64,000 bases of DNA from Butyriboletus loyo (Eukaryota > Basidiomycota > Agaricomycetes > Boletales > Boletaceae): positions 310,001 to 374,000 of the forward strand of contig JBBPSI010000006.1 in assembly GCA_038093515.1 (NCBI GenBank), in the 5' to 3' direction. Both the position numbers and the translations under genes were made by a program. Below the pieces are notes generated by a model, which was not told where the DNA came from, ran no database searches, and was given only the letters and a program-made list of their open reading frames with translations. This document shows, in pieces, positions 34,987 to 47,665 of this stretch (position 1 is the first letter of the stretch; every line of letters begins with the position of its first letter).

Positions 34987-36475
34987 CTTCCTGATCAGTC
35001 CGATCATCAGGCAGGTCGGCGTTGTCGCGCGACCGATACAATTCGTGACCGTGTTTGATTCGATCTAGATCTGAGAACGCAAACTTTTCCACCAAGTATT
35101 TTTCATGTACGTAAACTCAAGGCTGAACAGTACCCACAGCAGCTAGCGATAGCGATTCGATGGAAATGTGATCAAGAACTTAGACCATGAGCTCAGTGCT
35201 AACGTTCACGACATTTGGGTGGCTGTATTCCGTTAGGAGTTGGTTGTCGCATATTACCCCTTCACGTCATAGAATGTGACGGCTACGTGTAGACTGTCAG
35301 TCCATTAAAAGAGGCTAACACGGAACATGCTTTCAGCTACTCAACTCGCTAGTGGGGCGGAAATGAGTGCTATTTCATAAGCCGAGTGTACCGGACCAGA
35401 GACCAACCCCGTTCTTTCACGAGGCTCCATGTCAGTCGGTAGCCGCACTAGTATCGTCGTACTACCGAATCATGCTGCGCACACATGCCAATATCGATAT
35501 CTAAATTCGCGAGACTGGCGTCGAGTTTTGGCAACGGTGCATGACCTTTCTTAATTTGTTACGTTCCTTGATATTAGTGAGCTTTGAGTCCCTTGATCCG
35601 ATCATATCTGCTGCCAAGTTTCCAGTGATGCCGTGCTGCGCTTTATTATCGCGGAAGCATCTGAACATATATTCCCACCGCAAATGTTTCGTCCGATTGC
35701 AATCACCCGCCGCACAGCGCTTCGTTCAATTCACAGCCGCACTCTCTCTTTTTTTGTCTGATCGCAGTTTATTTTCACCCACCGCGCCATGGAAGTTGCG
35801 GCTCACTTATAGTAGATCTTACTCGCCACTGGCCACCCTCATCCCACACAGCCACATTGGCTCTCTCGCCCCCTCGCCCTTCTGCCTTTCCCTCATCGCC
35901 CTCCCTTGACCCTTCACGCACTCGCACTCGCACTCGCCCTGCTGTCGTCATCGCCATCGCCATCTCCTTTGCACACGTGCTCGCTCGCGGGCAGCCATTT
36001 AGCCGTCACCCGCCTCCCCCGCCGTCACCTTCATCCACTCGCCCTCAACAAATATGCACGCCTAGTATAGCTATATGACAGACCCTTGGGTAAACCTAGG
36101 GTAAACCCGTGGCGGATCTGTACGTACTGAGGCCTCGCTCCATCTGGCAGGACAGGAAAAATGTTATGAGTAATCTGACCCCATTGTAATTTTATGTTAT
36201 TCCGAAGAGAAAGCACAGAATCAGTCAGCTGTAGCTGTCAATGAGTAGACGCCAGGAATCGGGGGACACGACCAAAAGCCGAAGGCAGAGCCTGAGGATC
36301 CTGAGCAAGACGAAATCGGTGAAATAGTGATGGACTTCCGTAATGTTCTGGAGAACCCAGAGACCAACATCGTTGCCGGCATCAACGAGCATACAGTGAG
36401 TCCAGCGAGCCCCTACAAGGCTACAAACCTTTCAACTAACCCGTTCTGACAACCCTTTCATTCACCTCCCCTACA
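34987..36475. repeat. 1.4-kb repeat, copy 2 (partner at 29199-30580)
   Basis: Same order of blocks as copy 1, with about 80 extra bases around 35600-35680 and smaller indels, including a longer palindrome region near 36078-36122 (ACAGACCC...GGATCTGT, one mismatch). It contains the C/T-rich tract (about 35850-36040) and ends in GAPDH exon pieces. It lies immediately upstream of the intact GAPDH gene; parts of the unit recur a third time at 36515-36890. Confidence 0.75.
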
Positions 36476-36503
36476 TGGTAAGCTACTTCGACACTTGTTA
36501 ATG
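36329..36503 (+). pseudogene. GAPDH exon fragments, copy B (broken)
   Basis: Bases 36329-36392 carry the same GAPDH-derived piece as copy A, with the same 26-nt deletion and three-base insertion. Bases 36453-36503 match the next exon (PF-x-xLPYM) and continue through its GTAAGC donor into the following intron (as at 37538-37588). It is longer than copy A at the 3' side. The frame is disrupted and the start and catalytic exons are absent. Confidence 0.8.
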
Positions 36504-36514
36504 CGTGATTGAAC

Positions 36515-36890
36515 GTGCTGCGCACAAATGCCAATATCAATATCTAAATTCGCAAGAGGGATCAAGTCTTGGCAACATGACCCAGCTTTTCTTGATTTGT
36601 TGCGTTCCCTGATATTAGTAAGCTTTGAGTCTCTTGGATCATCTGCTGCTCTCCAGCGATGGTGCTGCACAAGCTGTACATACTATCATTTCAGCCGCCA
36701 ACTGAGGCTTCGTTCTATGATAAGTTCCAGCAGGACAGGAAAGGTGTTATTAGTGATCTGACCCCTATGTTATTCAGAAGAGACGCACAGAATCAGTCAG
36801 CTGTAGTTGAGTAGAAGTCGGGATATGACCGAAAGCCGAAGGCAGTGGATCCTGAGCTGAGCAAGACGAAACCGGTGAAATAGCGGCGAC
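36515..36890. repeat. Partial third copy of the repeat unit
   Basis: GCTGCGCACAAATGCCAATA and the following 130 bases repeat the block at about 35475-35610. Bases 36722-36885 repeat 36140-36330 with many small deletions. The part in between is missing. This degraded copy directly precedes the GAPDH promoter. Confidence 0.65.
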
Positions 36891-37151
36891 CAGGCACCGT
36901 CAGCGCTTCAGCGGGGATGCAGGGCAAGCGACATCCGAAATCTGACCGATATCGATGGTGATGTAACTTTGGTGAGAAACTCGGCTGTGGCAAGATTGCT
37001 GAGCGCACGTTTGAGCAGTTGAATGGGTCGGTGCGATGCTGATGTCTTACTGGATATCGGAAATACGGCGCGGCGCAGGTCGGGTTGAGTCTGACGTTCT
37101 AACTCCGAGCGAAAACAAACCACGCAAATCGGATTAGATATCACTAGCGCA

Positions 37152-37205
37152 TATATAAGCCTCCTCCTCGCTTTTTTTCCGCCCCACCACCTCCCTTCAC
37201 CTCAT
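37152..37205 (+). promoter_or_regulatory. GAPDH core promoter: TATA box and CT-rich leader
   Basis: TATATAAG at 37152-37159 lies 65 bases before the GAPDH ATG and is followed by a pyrimidine-rich stretch to about 37205. This is the usual pattern for highly expressed basidiomycete gpd promoters. Confidence 0.7.
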
Positions 37206-37223
37206 CCCTCCAATCAAGCAACA

Positions 37224-38672
<1,449 letters not shown>

Positions 38673-39130
38673 AAGATGGCGCAGCATTGGCGCTCATCGG
38701 AGAATCCTCAAGCTTCGAGTTCGGTGTAGGATTACCAAGGAGCAGGGCTGTCTTGCAGTTCACATGATATAGAATCAACGAAGAGAAGTTTGGCCGAGAA
38801 GCAGATGTACCAGAGTGTCTCGGCTGCGTTGCGGAATTATCATATATTTTCACCATGCAATCCCTAGTGTCGATGCTGCAACGTCGTTCCCTGCTCATTT
38901 CTCTCATATGCGTTGTGGTCCTGTGCTGCGATGAGTTCAAGGAAGCTATATTTTGCGGGCTGTAACTTGCAGAGTGTGTAATTCCTCTCGGGATCCGGGG
39001 AGGATTGCAACGAGTTAATTTGCCTCGAAAGATCAAGGGTGCCTACCAGCACCTTACCCTCAGACCTCGTTTCCACTTCAATAACCTCATCTCCGTTATC
39101 GCAGTCTTGAACTTGGAGCGAATTCGATTC
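38673..39130. other. Convergent 3' region between GAPDH and Hri1-B
   Basis: These 458 bases hold the GAPDH 3' untranslated region and the Hri1-B 3' end. The last part (39065-39130) is the segment duplicated at 31520. No additional gene is seen. Confidence 0.55.
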
Positions 39131-40038
39131 TCAGGAGAATAAGCCAGCTTTTTCCTGGTTTTGAGAGGCTGGGTTATTAACCCTCTCGGTCTGTTCCTTC
39201 CGACCCGTGTCCCAGACAACCCAAGATCTACTTCCCAGGTAAACGTTGCTACCCCTCACACACGCTTGATCTGCGAGTTCATCAAGTTCCTTTAACTCCC
39301 GTTCCTGCGCTGAGCTGCCGGTCGAGAACACGATCTCCCACACATTCGCCTGTGTGTCTTTAACCACACTCGTCCGCCTGTGCATACGGACAGCCCGAAA
39401 TTCTCGAGACGTGTTCGGAGCCTCGGGTTCGAGTGCGAGTGCAACGGCATGAGGTCCCAACACTGCCATAGTAGCAGTGGCTTCCTCCAAATTGGCGGAC
39501 GAAGACACGAAGATGTACGGTGATCCTGCAGGAAGTGGTTCGTCCCTGCAATCGAACATTGCGAGAGAGTCAAAAGACCGCTCATAACTCATACTGAATG
39601 GATACACAGAACGTGCAGTCCCACTCACTTCCATATTTCCTCGTAGGATTCCATTTGGCCCGTCGCGGGGTTTCGACCGATACCGGTCTCGATTTCTATC
39701 CCATCACGTTGTATAACCTGGCCCTCGTCCATCGATCCGTCATCGCATGAGTCGATGGTACTGTGGTCCCACCGGTGGCGGACGGTGGGCGAGGTGGACA
39801 ATGTGTGACGAAGGCCTGCAAAGCCCCAGTTGATCTTGCTCGTTCTACCTAGCGGAAGGGAAAGACGTAGATCGAGGTAAAAGAGCGTGGCACCGACTCT
39901 CCCTGGAGATGTTGATCGAGAAGACAGGACGAGGACGTCCGAGTCTTCGAATGCCGGGGTGGAGGGTATCCAAGCGATGCTTTCGCGTGTAGATATGAAA
40001 GGTTCACCGTACAGTTCAGAGGAAGTGGAAGACATCAA
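39131..40038 (-). CDS. Hri1-family protein, copy B
   Basis: Two exons, 40038-39629 and 39545-39131, join as EEIWK|DEPLPAGSPYIF; the 83-nt intron has a GTGAGT donor and a TTGCAG acceptor. Family features match copy A: FEDSDVLVLSSRST, LFYLDLRLSLP, INWGFAGLRHTL, RWDHSTIDS, the acidic ETGIGRNPATGQM block, YEEIW and MAVLGPHAVALAL. The tail differs (GSRSWVVWDTGRKEQTERV...). About 274 residues. Function unclear, as for Hri1 in general. Upstream on the same strand is DAAO copy 2, about 250 bases away. A fragment matching the 3' flank of this gene, but not the gene itself, sits beside DAAO copy 1. Confidence 0.68.
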
Positions 40039-40210
40039 TGAGCAGATCTTTGGATCAAGAGGCGACAGTGATCAGTACCGGGGGAGTGCCTTCTTTGCTA
40101 TCACGTCTTTGATATCAGGTTTGTCATTGTACCAATAGTACAACTATACAAGTCAACATTCATCAAAGTAATGAATACATTCAGTTATAAAAACAAGTTT
40201 GGTGGGGCCT

Positions 40211-42105
40211 GTTGGCAACATGATTCACATCGAAACTCTCCACAGCATGGTAAGTACTAGTCTTTCGAGTCCATCTCATGATCTCTAGATAGTGACCATA
40301 ATGCAACCATTGTCACGTACTCCATTCCCATTTGCGTTGACGGCTTTGTTATCCAGCAGGTGGTTGAGCAACTTGAAGGTCAGCAACGCGGACCCAAAAG
40401 ACAGTGTGAAGCCGGAGCCTCCATGGCCATAAGCATGAACAATGCGACTTGATCTGCCGTTCTTGTGGATACGACCGTCCGCCTCGATGCGGCTGGATCC
40501 TGTACGGAAGGGGCGTAAACCCTGGACGAACGGAAGATCGTCCAGTTCTGCGTTCTTCAAGTCAGGGATGACTGAATGAACCGACACATCAGCTCTGCCC
40601 ATCCCACCGAACGCATATCCACGTACAATTCTCGCAACGTTCCTTCATATCCTTCACCAGCCTGCTCTCGTCTGTGAGAGCCAACGACCACTTGTGCGGT
40701 TCAACAGATCCTCCGAGTAATAATGTATTTTCATTCCTACGGAATAAGCAAATCACCTCGACTGGTATGGCCATATGCATCAAATTTGCTTACCGTGGTA
40801 CGATGAATACTATGTCGTCGGATTTGTGAATATCCGTATTGCTGACTGCTAGAACCTCGGTGATCTTCGGGAAGCACTTTCCGTCATTCTTGACACGCAG
40901 TAACGAACCACTGGTAAGAATGACCAGCTTCGTCGTCAGTCCCATATGATAGTCAACTGGACAGCGATAACCCACCGAACAGGGTAGACAGTGGGATCAC
41001 CTGCCAATCCGATAGCACCCAGTCCGGTTGCATTCAAAATAGCATCAGCACCGTATCGTGCAAGAAGCTTCTGTTCTTGGTCAAACAAGTCACCCTCCAG
41101 AGGCCCATCGAGGAGTTCGACAACAGCACCCTTGTCGGCAACCAGCTCTTTCAGCCAAACAAGGTATGCATCGGTGTCAATCTATTTGAAAGACCAAATT
41201 AGATCCGGAAGGGTGGGCGGGAGGATGGATAAACATACAACAGGGGCTTCGTGCTGGTATGCGTCAATGACATTGGCCTCGGGAGCAATGGAATGACGTT
41301 CGATCAATCCGGGGTCATGCCTGAACTTGGGGATCCTAACTTTCTCGATCTCCTTCATCTTTTCCAGCTGCCCCTGCATATCGGGATGGTCCAGGCGCTT
41401 TGTGAAAAAGAAGTTGGCCATACTGAGGGTGATGCCGTGGTCCTCGTCGTGATAACCGAGCGCCAAGTCTTCAAACACATTCCTAACGAAGGCTTGAACA
41501 CCCGCAAGTCTGTCCTACATGAGGGGCCTTACCTGGATATCAATGACCAGGGTTTTGATTTTTCCACGGAAGATTGATCGGTGTGCTGACCACAGACAGC
41601 AGGAGGATATTCCCATCTGTACGCCGCTCAACGCGTGAATTGGCATCAAGTGGACGAAATAACTTACAGAGCACCGGCAATCTGACCAGTAACACTGGGG
41701 GTTGCAGGCGCATAGCGGTCCGAGATAACGGTGACGTCAAAACCAAGATCAAGGAGCAACCAGGCTGAGCTGAATAACACCGAGTCGTCATCAACGTGGC
41801 GGACACATTGATAGTGAGGGTACAGACGTGAGACCGCTAACACTTCCTCCGACAACGAGGACGCGTTTTCCCATGCGCTCGTAGAATGGTGAACGTTCAG
41901 CACGGACCCTAATGTCTGTCCATGTTTTGTTAGGATTGAGATAAATGGGTCTGGGCATCATGTTCGTGAGGAATAAGAGAAAGTTTGAGAGGGTGGTATG
42001 AGGCGAACATACCCCAAGGTGAGGCTTTAAGTAGTAGGAAACCTGGGGCCTAGACCCGGATCTCATATGGTATAGCAGTGCGTGGACGCCAGTCTTTGGC
42101 TCCAG
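40211..42105. repeat. Segmental duplication containing DAAO copy 2 (partner about 31599-33480)
   Basis: The segment matches 31599-33480, with matching exon ends separated by exactly 8,609 bases from 31622 to 33420, so introns and exons share one length. Differences are scattered single bases, with a small cluster near the DAAO 3' end. Similarity decays past about 42050. Confidence 0.9.
40285..41961 (-). CDS. D-amino-acid oxidase-like FAD enzyme, copy 2
   Basis: Same gene structure, domains and splice sites as copy 1, starting at the ATG at 41961. Visible protein changes are few: Ser for Arg in ITL(R/S)MANFF, Asn for Ser in AWE(S/N)-type flanking codons, and scattered changes at the extreme C-terminus. 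The Gly-to-Ser change in the FAD motif is shared (codon 41842-41844), so it predates the duplication. GLRPFRTGSSRIEAD and HAYGHGGSGFTLSFG are intact, and no premature stop was found. Both copies look able to make protein. The gene lies head-to-tail with Hri1-B on the same strand. Confidence 0.85.
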
Positions 42106-43942
42106 AGAAACATCCAGACATCACTTCCGAGGTTGATTTAAGCAATATTTTTGCATGAGAACACGCCCGGATGTTGTTAGCTGTTTCTATGTCGCCATCG
42201 ACTATTTCCGTCCCCCGTTTCACATTCTCTTTGACAGTTTGGTCCATTTCAGATCAGAGTTACAGAGTTGGTGCAATCACATCTCCACCCCTGAAATTAT
42301 TTACCCCTTTTTATTCCCGAGCTCCCTCAGTCATTTCTGCCGCTGCCTATTACTTAGATCCAGTCATGGAAACTGGATTACATTAAACCATAAGAAATGT
42401 GTGCTAGTTACTCCAACTGGAATTATCTAATACATCATTCAATCATTGTATCAGCCTCACACTCTGATATCTCATTGGGTACTGGCTACTAGTATATAAC
42501 CCTTAGCCTTCAAAGCTTCCTTAGCCATCGTGATTGTCATTTACACAGCCCCCATTTCATCATACTAAATGTAATCAGCGTACGGAGGTGATTACATAAG
42601 CGGATCTACGACTCGTCTACAAGGATGAACATGTGGCGTCCACTCTGAAGATCTGAATATGGAACTCCGACTGGTTTGCCCAATTTGGTAGGGAGGTTCA
42701 TTAATCATTGGCTACTCACTGGCCTCGTCAAAATAGAGGGGAAAAAGGGATGTATCAGCAAATAAGCGATGTTCCATTTGTAGGAGAACCAGTTGGAAGC
42801 TTGAGCAAACGGCAGCCGAGACGAGCCGGCCCTGAGAGTTCCCAGATGGATTTCGAATGTCTCTGAGTTTGGCAGCGCTGGAGCCCTGAAACGGGGTGAA
42901 GTTTCTCGAGCTGTATCTAAATCCAAAGACCGAGTGGGACCAACAGACAAGGAAAACGTCGGTTCTGACCGTCGCTCTTCCGCGCATCCCGCGTAGTCCA
43001 CACATTTCATTTCACTTGCACTTGTAATCCCACGTGATATTCTTGTTTGTTTGTTTTAGACTGTACTCGTGGGGTTCTTGCTGCGGGGTTTCCTGTATCA
43101 GTCTCAGTTCGTTGAAGTCGATGGGATGCGTTGTCATCGGAGAGTATCCGCTAATCAAACCGCCACAATTCGTACCTGGGAACGTCAGGCTAACACACGC
43201 TGCCAATGGCACCTGACTGCAATCCGGAATTCTGTTTATTCGCAAAAGGATAAACTCGCCCAAGATGATAGCATGGCAGTGAGCGATGGAATACGGACCT
43301 CAGGCCCGCGTACTCTACACAGTAAAGCTGACCTTGGAAGCTCATTGTAGGGAAGAGGAAGCAAATAAAAATCACAGTCGAAGAATATTAATAGATCTGA
43401 AGTAACTTGTGGAATACGAGGAAGGAAAACAGAAGATTTGACAAGGCAAGGCGCACGATCACGCTTGTAGCAACCCCAAATGAGACCTGCGAGGGTGACG
43501 GAAAAGGTCATGGCAAAGAGCACTTAGTCTAGGTGGAGGAAAGCTCGGGATACTGGATACATGGGACAATCCCATAGTAGAGAGAAAAAATGTACTTGCC
43601 ATCATCGAATTGAGACGACTGGCTGTGTCCAGTCAGGCCTCCCTTGGGGGTGTGATTTCGGCTTGTGAGATAAGCCCTCGGAGACATCAACTCTACTACA
43701 CCTCGGGCCGCCGTTTCACGCATTCCTGCAAAGTGATAACACTGCACGAAAATATGATGGTCTCAAGGGACTGGAAACCATGCCTGGTATGTACAGTATT
43801 GTGATACATCCCAAAAACGAGTATTTCGAATTACAGTGGAGTCAAGCCGCGTGAAACGGAAATAGAGCTAAACTGGGGCAGTCCGAATCACAGAGGGGTC
43901 AAGCCGAGTCAGGCGGCGGCGGCCGGCCATCCCGCCCATGAT
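41962..43942. other. 2-kb gene-poor region
   Basis: After the duplicated DAAO upstream sequence there is no confident gene. On the minus strand, 43236-43523 encodes a hydrophobic stretch (FAMTFSVTLAGLIWGCYKRD) next to plausible splice sites, which may be the remnant of a membrane-protein gene, but I cannot assemble it. Two related 16-base blocks (CAGTGGAGTCAAGCCG / CAGAGGGGTCAAGCCG) lie at about 43836 and 43892. Confidence 0.4.
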
Positions 43943-44572
43943 GTGATAATTCGGCACGCACGTGGATTTTACTTCACATCCATCATTTTAATACAGAATT
44001 CCTTCCCCAGACCTCCCCTTTGGACTGTCATAGTGAAGACTCTGAATGCGTCCGCTCAAAAAATATTTCGAGCATGCCACTTTGCTCTTGCGGCGTGGGA
44101 GAGTGGAGCGCAACAATGGTACGCGATTCCCGAACGGCTGTTACTTAGTAGTGGTGTTTCGGTACATTCCGAAAAGTTCGCCAAATACGCGATTCTCGAC
44201 CTACGTGATCTAAATTTTCCAAGCCATGTTGAGAATCTGCCAAATGGCGACCCGAGGCGTTATGGAGGCTACACCTTTTCACACCAACCGAAAAGCGCGA
44301 TCTGGGTTCTTTCCCCATCCGTCAGTCAAAATGTACCACCCACAAAACTGTGGGGAAAAGAGGCATTTTATACCGTTATACCCCCAGGCTCGCATTTACC
44401 GCCTCCACGGTACTACGGTGTATGGAGTAAGTCGTGTCCCATGAAGCTGGAAAGTCTCATCCACATCCCATTTTGGCAATGCTGTCGACACGCGACCTCA
44501 CGCTCCATCCACGAAGTACATACATACCGTCGCCGCAGAGACTTTTCCAGACTGAAAGTAGCTAAAAGTTGA
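43943..44572 (+). CDS. Uncharacterised open frame, possibly not a gene
   Basis: An unbroken frame of 209 codons, long for this gene-poor region but without recognised motifs or repeats. Composition is rich in Ser, Pro, His and Arg, as in chance frames. No homology is recalled. It is listed because it is the longest unexplained frame in the region. Confidence 0.2.
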   Translation: MIIRHARGFYFTSIILIQNSFPRPPLWTVIVKTLNASAQKIFRACHFALAAWESGAQQWYAIPERLLLSSGVSVHSEKFAKYAILDLRDLNFPSHVENLPNGDPRRYGGYTFSHQPKSAIWVLSPSVSQNVPPTKLWGKEAFYTVIPPGSHLPPPRYYGVWSKSCPMKLESLIHIPFWQCCRHATSRSIHEVHTYRRRRDFSRLKVAKS

Positions 44573-45264
44573 GAAGACACAATTTCTGAGTTTTCCCAAC
44601 AAAGAAAACACTTTTTTTGTTTCAATTTTCGGTGAACAAAATCGGGGTACATAGTTACATCGAACAACTAAGCACTTCTGTATCTCCACAACGAGCAAGA
44701 AATCATTAATCACGGTTGGCGAAGCGCCAGCGTGAATCCAGCACTAAATTTAACACTCTACTGGGCATCACCAGTGACAATGAAGGTTTTGTATGAGCCT
44801 GGCAAGTGGAATGACTCGGAGGATGACTCCCTGCAAGCAGTCCAAGCGTTTTCTCCCATCTCACCTTCAAGACAAAGGAGACGGAAGTGCACCAGACTCA
44901 GATTCGAAGTAGGTACAAGCCTCACCGGCGTGTGGGCCTCCCATCATTCTTCGTCCCAGGAATCGCTGTCACCATCTCAAGCACTCATTTATGACCATTC
45001 TAAGAGCTCTCCTGAGCCCCTGCTCGAGGCCGAAAATGTGCTTCGTGCACTGTATATACGCTCCATTTCGAAAGCGTGGTGGGCAAAAACATGCACTAGA
45101 GTCTCTGACAAGGATAAGGATATTGTGAGCAGACCCTAGACTAGTAGCCTAGTGGTATTACTCAGTGTTGAGTTTCGTCCGCGATCACTCACATGTAAAT
45201 TATTCCCACGAAGTCAAGCTTTGTATGTCGCGAATGCTCGTCGGACGATCAGGCTAGACTTGAA
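44573..45264. other. Upstream region of the PPR gene
   Basis: This holds an open frame of 135 codons (44732-45139 +) with no recognisable motif; it could be an upstream exon or chance. A frame running into the PPR start from 45199 (SSFVCRECSSDDQ...) could extend the protein if an upstream exon exists. Confidence 0.35.
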
Positions 45265-47500
45265 ATGGCGGTCAAGGCTCCATCAAGACTTTCAGTATTG
45301 GTATCGAGTCTCACTCATACCTCCTCTCGATGTCGACTTCCCCATGCACCGCGACGGATGCATCAGGCTGTCGCACACGCCTCCGTGTCACGGACAGCAT
45401 CTGGCCCGCCACAGACGACAGGGCTCGAGGTTCCCAACGAAACCATGGATACCTTACTTGCAGAGTATGCGAAGCGGGGTAATACTCAAGATTTTGAGTC
45501 GTTTATCCCGTCTGGTATGTCTCCATCCTTTTCTGGGGTGACTTTTTTTTCATTATCACATCCTCAGCGCGACTGACTGAGCATCAACGGGATCTGCATG
45601 TTAAAGCTCACATCGTTAATGCATCACTCTCTACTCATCCCTCCCCACACTCGACCACCCAACAGTTTCCGACGGGTGCACTCGCAGTCTTGCACCAGTA
45701 TGAAGCCAATGGTCATTTTGCCCCAATCCAATCATACACCAGAGTTATTTCCGCCCTTTTCAATGTCCAAACATTGGCTTCTTCCGACCCAAGACTTGGA
45801 CGTGCTGCGGCGCAAGCGCAAGCTTGGGATCTTTTCGCTCACATGCGTTATGTCGCCCATCCTGTTCCGGATGCCCACCTGTATGCTCTGATGATTCGGG
45901 CCTGCGGGTCGTTCTCTCGACCAGAGCCTGAACGTGCCTTGGATCTTTGGATGGAGATGCAGGAGAATGGAGTCAAACCAACGAAAGGTGCTTACGAGGC
46001 CGTCATAAGAGTATGTAGCCGAGCTGGGCCAGAGTGGCTGGGAGAGGGCATGAGGCTTGCGAGGGAGATGAACGACGAATGTTCGATAACGGACCTGAAC
46101 GGGAAAGGTTTATGGTGCGCTCTGCTGGAGGGTTGCAAACGTGCTGGAGACCTTAAAAAAGCCAGATGGATACTTGCGGAAGCTGTACGAGGCAGCGGGG
46201 ATAGTGCAAGTAGTAAAAACTCGATGGTGGACGCGGAGCTGATGACTCACATATTCCACACCTATGCGTCGTACAAGCCGCCGTTCAAAAGAGAAACGAC
46301 TCGACTTATCGACCGTAGCGCAGCGTCAAATGGAGAAGATTCGACGAACGAAATCCAAGCAGAGCAGATGTCGGACCACAGCGAACCACCCTCTCACATA
46401 TTCACTGAGCAGACGCGGGGAGGTGATGTCTTCCCTGGTGTTCTGGTAGAGAATGTGGAGAGCATGCCTTCATTTTCCCGTCTCCCGCCGCAGACATCCT
46501 CTGATGTCATCGCGGAAACGCGAGCACTTTTCGACAGGATTCTTCAGGACAGATCTGTATCCCTGGAGGAGGAACGTAATTCCCCCCAAGGTGGCTTGCT
46601 CATGGGCAGATTTGTGCATGTGGAGCTGACACCTGTCCTCTTAAATGCTTACTTGTCTGTATTCTACAGACATGCTAGCATCGAGACCTCGCAGGAAGCC
46701 TTTGATTCCCTCTTCAGCAAAGGCGATTCGTCCGACGCACAGATATTCCATCCTGACGAACATACCTACGTCAATGCACTCGAGAGATGTGCAATATCAC
46801 GCGTTGAAGACCGTCATATAGCGGCTCGATGGGCTAAGGACATATGGCAGCGGTGGGAGGTAACAGAAGCAAACTGTCTAAGAGACGGTAAGGTAAATAT
46901 CGGGTCGTTTGCAAGGTTGATCGAGAGGGCGCATGCTGCCATGAGAAGAGTGCTTATACTGTGGGCCATCTCGCCGACCATTTACATCCTATGCCTGACT
47001 CATCGTCTCCTCGTAGATCTGGTGACATCGACCGCGCTCAAGAGTTACTGCGATCGTTCGTTTCTCGATATCCGCCCACCGCAGTGCTGCAGTCGATCGT
47101 CTCCCGGCTGGCCTCACTCGACACATCTCCGGTAATGATGCCTGTCAAGCACCCTTCAAAATCTACTACTGTTCGACTTTTCGCCAAACCTCTCATCCTT
47201 TCTACCCGTACAGTACTCACGAACCCAGTACCCTCGGCATCATCGACCGCGCGACCTTTGGTTCGGCTTACGTCGGTTGTTTCCCCAAAGGACGATCGTG
47301 TACCTCCTATTATTGCATTCAGTGACCTCGATCTGCTCCACGCGAGGTTGGCTGAGCATGGGAGGATCAAAGACCTTGGATATATCAAATGGGTCTGTAT
47401 GGCGTACGCCAATGCGCTCAAAAAGAGAAGGGACGCGGTTCTCAAAGCTGCTCCGACAGCACACGAGGAGGTAGTTAACAGTACTATATCTACTGATTAA
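45265..47500 (+). CDS. Pentatricopeptide-repeat (PPR) protein, likely mitochondrial
   Basis: PPR proteins bind organellar RNA. From the tentative ATG at 45265 the N-terminus is basic and Ser-rich (MAVKAPSRLSVLVSSLTHTS), compatible with a mitochondrial presequence. An intron after DFESFIPS (donor GTATGT) joins to LTEHQRDLHVKAHIVNASLS. PPR-type helical pairs follow: YTRVISALFNVQTL, PDAHLYALMIRACGSFSRPE, ALDLWMEMQENGVKPTKGAY, EAVIRVCSRAGPEW, WCALLEGCKRAGDLKKARWI and EHTYVNALERCAISR. The C-terminal part (RSGDIDRAQELLRSFVSRYP... to TAHEEVVNSTISTD) is in another frame; the switch near 46955 has no clean intron, so an undetected splice or a frameshift is possible. The start is uncertain. Confidence 0.7.
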
Positions 47501-47665
47501 TAATGTCTTGGTTAGGCTTAGGCAGGGGATTATTGCCCAAATCTGGAGGCGTGTTAGTCAGCCGCGGAATCTACCGAAGGCTGACCAATGTTAAATGAAA
47601 TGAAATGATGCACTGATCCAGTGGAGGATGCAACTTTCGAGTCGTGCCGCTTTCTGGACAATTTA

